A stretch of DNA of 64,000 nucleotides. Source: Streptomyces spiramyceticus (GTDB taxonomy: Bacteria; Actinomycetota; Actinomycetes; Streptomycetales; Streptomycetaceae). Below are positions 8,249 through 16,587 of this stretch, in pieces. The stretch is taken from NCBI RefSeq assembly GCF_028807635.1, contig NZ_JARBAX010000001.1:3638501-3702500 (forward strand). The letters are read 5' to 3'. Each line of letters begins with the position of its first letter. Positions within the stretch are counted from its first letter, which is position 1. A program made the position numbers and the translations under genes. The notes under the pieces were generated by a model. That model made no database searches. It was not told the origin of the DNA and saw only the letters and a list, made by a program, of their open reading frames with translations.

Positions 8249-9211
8249 ATGAGCAGGACTTCGCGCACAGCGGGTGCGGTACTGGCCGTGATCGCACTGG
8301 CCGGCGGCCTGGCCGCGTGCGGCGGCGAGAGTTTGGAGAAGGGCAAGGGCGGTGAGGCGGGCAAGAACGGCTCGCTGGTGGTCGGTTCGGCCGGATTCAC
8401 CGAGTCCAAGGTGCTGGCCGAGCTGTACTCGCAGCTTCTCTCCGACGCCGGATACGACACGTCGATCAAGACGGTGGAGAACCGCGAGCTGTACGAACCC
8501 GCCCTGGAGAAGGGCGAGATCGACGTCGTACCGGAATACGCCGCTACGCTTGCGGAATTCCTGAACGCAAAGGCCAACGGCCCCAAGGCGCCGGAGAAGA
8601 ATCCGGTCGCGTCCAGCGATGTGACCGCCACCTTCAATGCGCTGGAGAAGCTCGCGGAGCCGCGCGGGCTCAAGGCGCTGCCGGCAGGCGAGGCCGTCGA
8701 CCAGAACGCCTTCGCGGTGAGCAAGGAATACGCCGAGAAGAACAAGCTCAAGACGCTTTCCGACCTCGGCGAGTCCAAGCTCGGGGTGAAGATCGCCGCA
8801 GGCGACGAATGCACGGTCCGGCCCTTCTGTGCACCGGGCCTGAAGAAGGAGTACGGGATCGACGTGAAGGGCGTCGACCCCAAGGGCGTAGGGACTCCGC
8901 AGGCCAAGCAGGCCGTCAAGGACGGCGCCGATCAGCTGGTGCTGACCACGACGACGGACGCGACGCTGGAGGGCTTCGGGCTCGTACTCCTGGAGGACGA
9001 CAAGAAGCTCCAGAACGCGGACAACGTACTGCCCGTCGTCAATGCGAAGGACGCCGGATCGCAGGAGATAGCCGACGCTCTCGGCAAGCTCACGAAGGTG
9101 CTGACGACGGATGATCTGGTCGATCTGAACCGCAAGATCGACGCGGAACGGGTGAAGCCCGCCGACGCTGCGAAGGCGTATCTGGAGTCCAAGGGCCTGA
9201 TCAAGAAGTAG
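8249..9211 (+). CDS. Glycine betaine/choline-type ABC substrate-binding lipoprotein
   Basis: Captures the osmolyte outside the membrane and delivers it to the two permeases. The preferred start is ATG 8249 (an ATG at 8237 would add four residues), giving a lipoprotein signal peptide with lipobox LAAC and lipidated Cys24. The mature part matches the OpuAC/ProX fold: GSAGFTESKVLAELYSQ near the start, IDVVPEYAATLAEF, and the late TTTTDATLEGFGLVLLEDD segment. Total length is 320 residues. The ligand is inferred from the family; choline, betaine or carnitine are all possible. Confidence 0.92.
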   Translation: MSRTSRTAGAVLAVIALAGGLAACGGESLEKGKGGEAGKNGSLVVGSAGFTESKVLAELYSQLLSDAGYDTSIKTVENRELYEPALEKGEIDVVPEYAATLAEFLNAKANGPKAPEKNPVASSDVTATFNALEKLAEPRGLKALPAGEAVDQNAFAVSKEYAEKNKLKTLSDLGESKLGVKIAAGDECTVRPFCAPGLKKEYGIDVKGVDPKGVGTPQAKQAVKDGADQLVLTTTTDATLEGFGLVLLEDDKKLQNADNVLPVVNAKDAGSQEIADALGKLTKVLTTDDLVDLNRKIDAERVKPADAAKAYLESKGLIKK

Positions 9212-9232
9212 CCCCGGTAAGCAAATGGGTAA

Positions 9233-9258
9233 CCGCCCGGGAACAGATTGCCGGGCGG
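9233..9258 (+). terminator. Rho-independent-type hairpin after the ABC importer operon
   Basis: Perfect 8-bp stem CCGCCCGG (9233-9240) and CCGGGCGG (9251-9258) around a 10-nt loop, 22 bp after the lipoprotein stop codon. There is no U-run, as is common in Streptomyces terminators. Confidence 0.65.
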
Positions 9259-9296
9259 GGCCCCATCCATCGTCCATGCACGGTAAATTTCAGGCC

Positions 9297-10271
9297 ATGC
9301 CACGTGGACGCCACCGCCATTCCCCACCCCTGCACAGGATCCTTCCGCCTTCCGCGGTCGCCGGCGCATCGATAATCAGCGCCGCCGGTGCGTGGTTGTT
9401 CGCGGAACCGGTGGTGCTGCGCGGCTTGGTCGCCGTCGCGGCCGCTGCCGCGGTCACCGGCGCGGTCATGATGCGCAGTTGGGACCGTTCGGCGGGGCGG
9501 AGAGTCGCCGAGCTGACACGGGCGCGGGCGAGCGACGAGTGGAAGACCGAGGAGCGAATAGCCGATCTGGAGTCCGACCTCGACGAATCGCGTGCTCTGC
9601 GGACCAGGCTCGACGCGAAGCTGCGCGCCAAGCGGGTCGAGCTGGCCGCGCTGCGGGGCGAGCACGCGGCGCTGCTGCGCCGGTACGCGACCGCCGAGAC
9701 GGAGCGGGCGAGCGCGCTGGAGGGCCGGAGGCTGCTGGCGATAGAGGCGGCGTCTCCTGCGAAGGCGCTGCCCGCGGCGAGCAGTACGCCGACGCCGTCC
9801 GCGTACCTGCGGGCCACCATGGCGCTGGACAACCTGTCGCGCAACGCGGCGAAGCAGCAGGCGCGGGAACCGCGGGGACCCGGTGGGGTGGAGCAGCCGG
9901 AGGGGAAGCACGTGGCGGCCGCCGGTACCGATGCCGTGTCCGGGAGCTCCCCGGAACACGCGCGGCCGTCGTCCGCCATCGTCACGCGCCCCGTCGCGTC
10001 CGCTTCCGCGGTCGTCCCGTACGACGCCGCGCAGAACCGTCGTGCGTCGCGCACGGAGGGCGGCTTCGACTTCTTCGGCACACAGAAGCCGGGCCCGGCG
10101 GCGATCGAAGCCGTCGAGAAGGAAGACCTCGCGGACGTGGTGGGCGAGGAGGCGCTGGCGGCGGCGAGCAGGGCGTCGGGGACGCGGGTGGTCGGCCAGG
10201 TCATCGACCTGACGGCCCACGACGAAACGGAACAGCTCAGCGTGGCGGAGCTGCGCAGCGCGATCTCATAG
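9297..10271 (+). CDS. Conserved actinobacterial membrane-anchored coiled-coil protein, unknown function
   Basis: Starting at ATG 9297 (MPRGRHRHSPP) the protein has 324 residues; earlier starts are possible. A basic N-terminus is followed by two adjacent hydrophobic segments (about residues 15-33 and 37-54), then a charged heptad-like coiled coil (about 60-135, rich in RVAEL, RLDAKLRAKRVEL, LLRRYATAE). The C-terminal half is low complexity with PxxA stretches and a final short conserved motif around VIDLTAHDETEQLSVAELRSAI. I do not recognise a catalytic domain. The layout suggests a membrane-tethered scaffold. It is convergent with a response-regulator gene. Confidence 0.75.
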   Translation: MPRGRHRHSPPLHRILPPSAVAGASIISAAGAWLFAEPVVLRGLVAVAAAAAVTGAVMMRSWDRSAGRRVAELTRARASDEWKTEERIADLESDLDESRALRTRLDAKLRAKRVELAALRGEHAALLRRYATAETERASALEGRRLLAIEAASPAKALPAASSTPTPSAYLRATMALDNLSRNAAKQQAREPRGPGGVEQPEGKHVAAAGTDAVSGSSPEHARPSSAIVTRPVASASAVVPYDAAQNRRASRTEGGFDFFGTQKPGPAAIEAVEKEDLADVVGEEALAAASRASGTRVVGQVIDLTAHDETEQLSVAELRSAIS

Positions 10272-10306
10272 GTGCCGGTGCCGGTGTGGGTGCGAGGTGG
10301 GACGAC

Positions 10307-10329
10307 GGGTGCCTGCGGCGCTGTTCCCC
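10307..10329. repeat. Dispersed intergenic repeat, copy 1
   Basis: This 23-nt stretch reappears inverted at 47362-47385 with a single-base indel, about 37 kb away. Both copies lie between convergently transcribed genes. Just before it, GGTGCC-type hexamers repeat at 10271-10295. It may belong to a common palindromic intergenic element of Streptomyces. Confidence 0.6.
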
Positions 10330-10383
10330 CGCCCGCCCCTTCCCGGCTGTGACGTTTGCGGCTGCCGCCGCGTGGGGGCCTGA

Positions 10384-11076
10384 CTAACCCGCGGCCAGGC
10401 CACCGCCGCCGCCCGCCCGGACCAGTCCGGACTCGTACGCCAGTACCACCACCTGGACGCGATCCCGCAGGTTCAGCTTCGTCAGGATGCGGCCCACGTG
10501 CGTCTTGACCGTGGCCTCCGACAGGACCAGCCGTGCCGCGATCTCCCCGTTCGACAGCCCCTGCGCGACGAGCAGCATCACCTCGCGCTCACGGTCCGTC
10601 AGCCGCCCCAGCGCGCTGTTGACGGCTTGCGTCTCCTTGCCCGTGCTGGGCAGCAGCGGCGAGAAGCGGTCCAGCAGGCGCCGCGTCGTCGACGGCGCCA
10701 CGACCGCGTCGCCGCTGTGCACCGAGCGGATCGCGGCCAGCAGTTCGCCCGGCGGCACGTCCTTCAGCATGAAGCCGCTCGCCCCCGCCTTCAGCCCGGA
10801 GAAGGCGTACTCGTCCAGGTCGAACGTGGTCAGGATGAGGACCTTCGGCGCATCCGGCTCCGCGCAGATCCGCCGCGTCGCCTCGACCCCGTCCAGTTTC
10901 GGCATGCGTACGTCCATCAGGACCACGTCCACCGCCGCCGAGCGCAAGACCTCGATCGCCTCCGCCCCGTCGCCCGCCTCGGCGACCACCTCCATGTCCG
11001 GCTGAGCGGCCAGGACCATCCGGAAGCCGGTGCGCAGCAGCATCTGGTCGTCTACGAGCATCACGCGGATGGACAT
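10384..11076 (-). CDS. NarL/FixJ-family response regulator
   Basis: A 230-residue two-component regulator. The receiver domain (1-120) has the acidic pocket VDDQ (Asp9, Asp10) and phospho-acceptor Asp55 in VVLMDVRMPK, plus the conserved Lys in MLKDVPPGE. The C-terminal LuxR-type helix-turn-helix (about 150-215) has LTDREREVMLLVAQGLSNGEIA and the recognition helix LSEATVKTHVGRIL. It lies downstream of its cognate histidine kinase on the same strand, separated by a 76-bp spacer containing a 15-bp tandem duplication. The stimulus and regulon are unknown. Confidence 0.95.
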   Translation of the reverse strand: MSIRVMLVDDQMLLRTGFRMVLAAQPDMEVVAEAGDGAEAIEVLRSAAVDVVLMDVRMPKLDGVEATRRICAEPDAPKVLILTTFDLDEYAFSGLKAGASGFMLKDVPPGELLAAIRSVHSGDAVVAPSTTRRLLDRFSPLLPSTGKETQAVNSALGRLTDREREVMLLVAQGLSNGEIAARLVLSEATVKTHVGRILTKLNLRDRVQVVVLAYESGLVRAGGGGGLAAG

Positions 11077-11093
11077 GGAGAGGGTGACCTTTC

Positions 11094-11123
11094 GTCAGGC
11101 ACTCGGAAGTCAGGCACTCGGAA
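11094..11123. repeat. Perfect tandem duplication of a 15-bp unit between kinase and regulator genes
   Basis: GTCAGGCACTCGGAA occurs at 11094-11108 and again immediately at 11109-11123. It lies in the spacer upstream of the response-regulator gene (minus strand), close to where its ribosome-binding site must be. It may be a slippage product or a doubled binding site. Confidence 0.9.
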
Positions 11124-11152
11124 GAAATGGGCGGGTCGGTGGGCCGGGCGGA

Positions 11153-12355
11153 TCAGTGGGCCGGTTTCAAGGGAAGCAGTGCGCTGATCCGGAAGCCGCC
11201 GCCCGGCCGCGGCCCCGCGTCCAGCGTGCCGCCGACCATACCCACGCGCTCCCGCATGCCGATCAGCCCGTGACCCTGCCCGTCGGCCCCGCCGTCCTCG
11301 TACAGCTCGTGCGCCGCGCCCCGCCCGTCGTCCTCGACAAGCAGGCCGAGCCCGTCGTCGAAGTAGACCAGGCGTACGCTCGCGCCCGCGTCGGGACCGC
11401 CGTGCTTGCGCGTATTGGTGAGGGCTTCCTGCACGATGCGGTACGCCGTGAGCTCCACGCCGCTGGGCAGCGGCCGGGGCGTGCCCTCGACCTTGAAGTC
11501 GACGGTCAGCCCCGCGGTCCGTACCTGCTCGACGAGGTCCTCGATCTGCTCGACGTCGGGCTGCGGCACGTACTCGCCGCTCACCGCCTGCTCGCCGGTT
11601 CGCAGCACGCCCAGGAGGCGCCGCATCTCGGCGAGCGCCTGGCGCCCGGTCGTCGAGATGGTTTCCAGTGCCTGTTTGGCCTGGGCGGGGGAGGCGTCCA
11701 GGACGTACGCCGCGCCGTCCGCCTGCACCACCATCACCGAGACGTTGTGCGCGACGACATCGTGCAGCTCGCGGGCGATACGGGCCCGCTCGGCGGCGAC
11801 CGCCACCTTCGACTGCGCCTCGCGTTCCTTCTCCAGGCGCGCGGCGCGCTCCTCCAGCTCCGCGAAATACGCACGCCGGGTCCGCATCGAATCGCCCAGA
11901 ACCCATGCCAGTGCGAACGGCAGCGCCATGACGATCGAGAAGAAGATGGCCGGAAGGACCGTGCCGTCCTTGTCGGCCGGCCAGCGCAGTTGCGCCAGCG
12001 GAGCAGCGGCCAGGCCGCCGACGAGCGCGACGCGCGAGACCCAGCGTGGCCCGTCGCTCGCGGCGACGGTGTAGATGATGACGAGCATGGCCCAGTCGGC
12101 CGGGTTGACCTCGACGTCGAACGCGAGCTGGGCGACGCCCATCATGATCGCCAGCAGCAGCATTTTCTGCGGCGCGCGGCGGCGCAGCGCCACCACGAGA
12201 CAGAGCAGCGTAACGATCGGGATGGCCGCGATCCGCGGCTCGGTGCCCATCGTCGCCTGGACGGCCCACAGCATGGAGAACCCGAAGAGCATCACAGCCC
12301 AGAAGCTGTCGACGCTCGTCGGGTGTCTGCGGATGAAGTCGTAGAGGCGTTGCAC
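11153..12355 (-). CDS. HisKA_3-type sensor histidine kinase
   Basis: The likely start is GTG 12355 (MQRLYDFIRRHP), giving 400 residues; a TTG at 12379 would add eight. Four to six hydrophobic segments fill residues 15-155 with little extracellular material, suggesting sensing within or near the membrane. A short coiled coil leads to the dimerisation/phosphorylation site RELHDVVAH, with His198 as phospho-acceptor. The HATPase domain ends the protein (NTRKHGG, DDGRG, GHGLIGMRERV). It autophosphorylates and passes phosphate to the NarL-type regulator immediately downstream. It is divergent from the MidA-like methyltransferase gene. Confidence 0.93.
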   Translation of the reverse strand: MQRLYDFIRRHPTSVDSFWAVMLFGFSMLWAVQATMGTEPRIAAIPIVTLLCLVVALRRRAPQKMLLLAIMMGVAQLAFDVEVNPADWAMLVIIYTVAASDGPRWVSRVALVGGLAAAPLAQLRWPADKDGTVLPAIFFSIVMALPFALAWVLGDSMRTRRAYFAELEERAARLEKEREAQSKVAVAAERARIARELHDVVAHNVSVMVVQADGAAYVLDASPAQAKQALETISTTGRQALAEMRRLLGVLRTGEQAVSGEYVPQPDVEQIEDLVEQVRTAGLTVDFKVEGTPRPLPSGVELTAYRIVQEALTNTRKHGGPDAGASVRLVYFDDGLGLLVEDDGRGAAHELYEDGGADGQGHGLIGMRERVGMVGGTLDAGPRPGGGFRISALLPLKPAH

Positions 12356-12451
12356 GTAACCCAGCGTAGGGAAACCCAATAGGTGCAGGGGTCAACCGGA
12401 GGAGCGATCCGGTGGACCGGAGCCTACTCCCCAAGGTGGAGACTTGGTGCC

Positions 12452-13807
12452 GTGACGGATGAGTGGCAGGGGTGGCGGGAAGCGACGGAGGCCGCGCTGT
12501 ACGGGCCCGAAGGGTTCTACGTACGCCCCGGAGGGCCTGGTCCGGCAGGCCATTTCCGTACGTCGGTGCACGCGTCCCCGCTCTTCGCTTCGGCCGTCGC
12601 GCAGCTGCTGACGGAGGTCGACGACGCACTGGGGCAGCCGGACGAGCTGGCGCTGGTCGACATCGGCGCGGGCCGGGGTGAGCTGCTGACCGGCGTGCTG
12701 ACGGCGCTGCCGCCGGGCCTCTCGGCGCGGGTGCGGCCGTACGCGGTGGAACGGGCGCCCCGCCCGGCGGACCTGGACCCCCGCGTCGAGTGGCGGGCCG
12801 AGCCGCCGTCGGGCGTGAGCGGGCTGCTGTTCGCGAACGAGTGGCTGGACAACGTGCCGGTGGACGTCGCGGAGACGGACGCGGAGGGTACGGCGCGATA
12901 CGTGCTCGTACGGGCGACGGACGGCGAGGAACGTCTGGGCGATGAGGTGACGGGCGCGGACGCGGAGTGGCTGACGCGGTGGTGGCCGCTGGGGGCGGGT
13001 GCGGGTGCGGGTGCGGGCGCGGGCGCGGATGCGGACATGGGCGCGGGCGTGGATGCCGGCGCGGGGCCCGGCCAGGGCCCGTGGCAGGCGTACGAGACAG
13101 ATCCTGCTGAGGCCGCAGGACAGGGGCCGGGGCACGAGGCCATACGTGCGGAGCTGGGCCGGAAGCGCGGGGCGCGGCCCCTGCAGCCGGCTGGGCCGGA
13201 CCAAGGGCACGAGGCGGAGTCTGCGCAGCCTGCGGGCCTGTCGCAGGGGTACGAGGCAGACGCTGCGGAGGCCATAGGTCCGGGCGGGGGGTACATGGCC
13301 GAGCCCGCGCCGCCCGTCGGGTCGGCGCAGTGGGCCGCCGCCGGGCTGCGGGCCGAGATTGGGCGGCCCCGGGACCTCGCGTGGGCCGCCGCCGTTGCGA
13401 CGCTCGACGCGGGGCTCGCGGTTGCCGTGGACTACGCCCACTCCCGCGCGGCACGCCCGCCGTTCGGCTCGCTGACCGGGTTCCGTACGGGGCGCGAGGT
13501 ACGCCCCGTACCCGACGGAAGCTGCGACATCACCGCCCACGTGGCGCTGGACGCGTGCGCGCTTCCGGGGGCGGAACTGCTGACGCAGCGCGAGGCCCTG
13601 CACCGCCTCGGCGTAACGGCCGCGCGCCCACCGCTCGCACTGGCGAGTACGGATCCGGCGGCGTACGTACGGGCGCTCGCGTCGACGGGTGAAGCCGCCG
13701 AGCTGACGGCACGGGGCGGCCTGGGGGACTTCGGCTGGCTGATGCAGTGGGTGCCTTTCCCACCCGCCCGTCCGTCCAACGGGGGCAGGAGTGGGGGACG
13801 CCCCTAG
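12452..13807 (+). CDS. MidA/NDUFAF7-family SAM-dependent methyltransferase (COG1565) with repetitive insert
   Basis: GTG 12452, preceded by AAGGTGGAG, gives a 451-residue protein. The family motifs are clear: N-terminal [11 protein letters not shown], the SAM-binding strand [11 protein letters not shown], the signature [13 protein letters not shown] (family form N-E-x-x-D-x-x-P-V) and, in the C-terminal part, VDYAHSR...[11 protein letters not shown] and [10 protein letters not shown]. In mitochondria this family (NDUFAF7) dimethylates an arginine of the complex I subunit NDUFS2, the NuoD homologue. Here the gene sits immediately upstream of nuoD. An insert of about 110 residues (12991-13320), beginning with (GA)n and continuing as imperfect Q-G-x-E-A repeats, splits the domain and is not a family feature. 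The C-terminal codons run into a palindromic GC-rich sequence. Confidence 0.88.
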   Translation: MTDEWQGWREATEAALYGPEGFYVRPGGPGPAGHFRTSVHASPLFASAVAQLLTEVDDALGQPDELALVDIGAGRGELLTGVLTALPPGLSARVRPYAVERAPRPADLDPRVEWRAEPPSGVSGLLFANEWLDNVPVDVAETDAEGTARYVLVRATDGEERLGDEVTGADAEWLTRWWPLGAGAGAGAGAGADADMGAGVDAGAGPGQGPWQAYETDPAEAAGQGPGHEAIRAELGRKRGARPLQPAGPDQGHEAESAQPAGLSQGYEADAAEAIGPGGGYMAEPAPPVGSAQWAAAGLRAEIGRPRDLAWAAAVATLDAGLAVAVDYAHSRAARPPFGSLTGFRTGREVRPVPDGSCDITAHVALDACALPGAELLTQREALHRLGVTAARPPLALASTDPAAYVRALASTGEAAELTARGGLGDFGWLMQWVPFPPARPSNGGRSGGRP

Positions 13808-13925
13808 TGGCCGGCGCACCGCCGTCGGCGCCCGCGGCCGGCGCCGCGTCTGCGGGCGGGCTGCGGAAATGGCTTCCGCAGGAGCCCCCGCCCGCCCCGT
13901 ACGGCCCACGGGGGATACTGGCCGC

Positions 13926-15068
13926 ATGACGGAGACCACGGTCGGCATCGGCGGCGCGGCGGAGAGCACCGACATGGTGCTCAACATCGGCCCCCAGCAT
14001 CCCTCCACCCACGGCGTCCTCCGCCTCCGCCTGGTCCTCGACGGCGAGCGCATCCAGCACGCGGAGCCGGTGATCGGCTACATGCACCGGGGCGCGGAGA
14101 AGCTCTTCGAGGCGCGTGACTACCGCCAGATCGTGATGCTCGCGAACCGCCACGACTGGCTGTCCGCCTTCTCGAACGAGCTCGGCGTCGTCATGGCCGT
14201 CGAGCGGATGCTCGGCATGGAGGTCCCGGAGCGAGCGGTCTGGACCCGTACGCTTCTCGCCGAGCTCAACCGGGTCCTCAACCACCTGATGTTCCTCGGG
14301 TCGTACCCCCTTGAACTGGGCGGAATCACCCCGGTCTTCTACGCGTTCCGAGAGCGCGAGGAGCTCCAGGCCGTCATGGAGGAGGTCTCCGGCGGCCGCA
14401 TGCACTACATGTTCAACCGGGTCGGCGGCCTCAAGGAGGACCTGCCCGCAGGCTGGCTCGGCCGCGCCCGCGAGACCATCGCGGACGTCCGCTCCCGGAT
14501 GGACGTCTACGACAACCTCGTCCTCGGCAACGAGATCTTCCGGGGCCGTACGCGCGGGGTCGGCATCCTCTCGGCGGAGGCCGTGCACGCGTACGGCGTC
14601 AGCGGCCCCATCGCCCGTGCCTCCGGCGTCGACTTCGACCTGCGGCGCGACGAGCCGTACCTCGCGTACGGCGAACTCCAGGACACCCTCAAGGTCGCCA
14701 CCAGGACCGAGGGCGACTGCCTGGCCCGCTTCGAGATCCTCCTCGACCAGACACACAACGCGCTGGACATCGCGGATGCCTGCCTCGACCGGATGGCCGA
14801 CCTGCCGCCCGGTCCGATCAACCAGCGGCTGCCGAAGGTACTGAAGGCCCCGGAGGGCCACACGTACGCCTGGACCGAGAACCCGCTCGGCATCAACGGG
14901 TACTACCTGGTGTCGAAGGGCGAGAAGACGCCGTACCGCCTGAAGCTGCGCTCCGCGTCGTTCAACAACATCCAGGCGCTGACGGAGCTGCTGCCGGGGA
15001 CGCTGGTCGCGGACATGGTCGCGATCCTCGGATCGCTGTTCTTCGTCGTCGGCGACATCGACAAGTAG
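13926..15068 (+). CDS. nuoD2: Isolated NADH-quinone oxidoreductase subunit D paralogue (NuoD2)
   Basis: ATG 13926 gives 380 residues, full length for NuoD without a NuoC fusion. Family landmarks are [13 protein letters not shown] (His29, equivalent to quinone-site His38 of Thermus Nqo4), HRGAEK (Arg55), [20 protein letters not shown] and the C-terminus VGDIDK. No other nuo gene is nearby. Two positions at the quinone site differ from canonical NuoD: Trp78 replaces the quinone-binding tyrosine (Tyr87 in Thermus) and Glu130 replaces the conserved aspartate of LDLGAxTP. It may replace or supplement the NuoD of the main complex I, or serve another hydrogenase-like complex. It follows the MidA-like gene on the same strand after a 118-bp gap and ends 2 bp from the stop of the convergent DUF899 gene. 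Confidence 0.92.
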   Translation: MTETTVGIGGAAESTDMVLNIGPQHPSTHGVLRLRLVLDGERIQHAEPVIGYMHRGAEKLFEARDYRQIVMLANRHDWLSAFSNELGVVMAVERMLGMEVPERAVWTRTLLAELNRVLNHLMFLGSYPLELGGITPVFYAFREREELQAVMEEVSGGRMHYMFNRVGGLKEDLPAGWLGRARETIADVRSRMDVYDNLVLGNEIFRGRTRGVGILSAEAVHAYGVSGPIARASGVDFDLRRDEPYLAYGELQDTLKVATRTEGDCLARFEILLDQTHNALDIADACLDRMADLPPGPINQRLPKVLKAPEGHTYAWTENPLGINGYYLVSKGEKTPYRLKLRSASFNNIQALTELLPGTLVADMVAILGSLFFVVGDIDK

Positions 15069-15070
15069 CC

Positions 15071-15808
15071 CTACAGGTAGTCCTGGTAGTCCAGCTGCTC
15101 GTCCCAGTCGGTTCCGCGCCCGTCCGGTGTGAGGTCGAACAGGTTCCAGAGCGGCTCGATGGTGCCGACATGGCGGGGACCCTGACTGGGATCGTCGGTG
15201 GGCGCGTAGAGCAGCTCCGAGCCCCAGAAGTGGCGGATCTCCTCGCCGTCGCGCCGGAAGACGTTGAGCATCGGCATCGACACGCCCTCCGCCGTCTCGG
15301 CGAGATAGTCACGCCGGTACGTATTGCCTGCCGCGGACAGCAGGCGCAGCCGTCGCCAGCCGCGCTCCTCGGCGAACGCGAGAAGCCGGGGCAGCGGCGC
15401 CTTCGCCACGACCGCGAAGTTGACGCGCTGGGTGACGTGCTCGACGGCGCCGTCGAGCTGATCGAGGATCGCCGTGCACGACGGGCAAGGCCCTTCCTCG
15501 CGCTTCAGCTGCGCTGTGCGCCTCGTCCTGGGGCCCGGCCGGTCGTCACCGGGGTCGCGCGGGAACATGAAGCCGTAGATCACCAGCGAGTCCTTGCCCG
15601 GCGCGAACAGCTCCGAGAGCCGCACATCGGCCGGAGCGCCGTCGGCCCCGGCTCCCTGGAAGACGTAGTCCTCGGGAACCAGCCCGCCAGGAGGCAGCTT
15701 GCGCCTCGCGGCAGCCACCGCCTCGGTGGCACGGCGCAGCGAGACCTCCTGCAGGAGCAGCCGATCGCGCGCGGCACGGTACTCGGCCGACTCGCCCGGA
15801 AATGTCAT
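15071..15808 (-). CDS. DUF899 thioredoxin-like family protein
   Basis: A 245-residue cytosolic protein of the DUF899 family, a thioredoxin-fold group with no settled function. Typical features are LPPGGLVPEDYVFQG, LVIYGFMFPRD, the CPSC motif (EGPCPSCTAILDQLD) in the place of a redox-active CxxC, and a C-terminal WNLFDLTPDGRG. ATG 15808. A degenerate ArsR-type regulator lies immediately upstream on the same strand and probably once controlled it; DUF899 genes are often next to ArsR regulators. The catalytic role is unproven. Confidence 0.88.
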   Translation of the reverse strand: MTFPGESAEYRAARDRLLLQEVSLRRATEAVAAARRKLPPGGLVPEDYVFQGAGADGAPADVRLSELFAPGKDSLVIYGFMFPRDPGDDRPGPRTRRTAQLKREEGPCPSCTAILDQLDGAVEHVTQRVNFAVVAKAPLPRLLAFAEERGWRRLRLLSAAGNTYRRDYLAETAEGVSMPMLNVFRRDGEEIRHFWGSELLYAPTDDPSQGPRHVGTIEPLWNLFDLTPDGRGTDWDEQLDYQDYL

Positions 15809-15812
15809 GCCT

Positions 15813-16530
15813 CCAGCGTGCGGTGTGCGGTGGTCCGGTGCCAGCCGACGCGCGAGACGACGCGTGGTCGAGCGGGCGCCCCAGTTGGTGCATGACGTAC
15901 CGTCCGCGCCGCTGCATCGTCACCAGGCCCGCCTTCTTCAGCACCGTCAGGTGCCGTGACATCTCGGGGGCGCCGACCGGATAGTGGATCACCGGACGCC
16001 AGCCCAGCGCGTGCAGGACCGACAAGTGCGGCCAGCCGAAGCTGGACGGGACGAAGGTGAGCCCCGCGCCGACGGCCGGATCCATGGCGCTGGTGCGCCC
16101 CTCGGCCGGCTTGTCCGCGTGGATACGGGTCCGGGCGCCGCCCCCCCGCACTGCCGCATCGCTCCTCCAGCGACAGCGCGGGAGACACCGCGTACAGCGC
16201 CTCGGCGAGGCCCTTGTGCCGCAGCACCTCGCCCTTGTGCCGGGCGTCGGCGGCAAGTTGGACCCGTATACGCCGCCACGTGTCGGCGAAGAACGCCTGG
16301 TCGCAGTCTTCGAAGAGCCGCCGCAGCCAGGCCCGCACGGACGTCGGGTCGTCGAGCAGCCGGGCCGCGAAGTCGGTCTGCTTCGGCCCGCGTGCGGCGG
16401 CCAGCTCCAGCGCGCGCTCGCGCATCGCGGGGTGTGCGGTGAGCGGTGGCCGGGGTAGGGGAACAGCGTGCGGCGCGGTCGCCGCCCACAGGCTGTGGAC
16501 AGCGCGGCGGGTGCGCGAAACGCTGGCGTA
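15813..16530 (-). pseudogene. Decayed ArsR/DUF5937-type winged-helix regulator
   Basis: Reading on the minus strand, one frame gives a plausible N-terminal domain from ATG 16425 (RERALELAAARGPK, VRAWLRRLFEDCDQAFF, EALYAVSPALSLEERC), possibly extending upstream to about 16530. At a run of seven C (16141-16147 on the plus strand) coherent sequence moves to another frame (FVPSSFGWPHLSVLHALGW, then APEMSRHLTVLKKAGLVT, RRGRYVMHQL). Two further faults are visible. Between HYPV and APEMSRH most of the first winged-helix half is absent, about 50 residues compared with relatives as I remember them. After MHQL the expected tail again changes frame. One indel could be a sequencing error, but several lesions argue for a true pseudogene. 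It lies upstream of DUF899 in the same orientation. Confidence 0.7.
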
Positions 16531-16587
16531 GCATGACGAGAAATCGTCCGGTACCCGCCGCGGACTGGAACGGAAGGCCGTCCCCGC

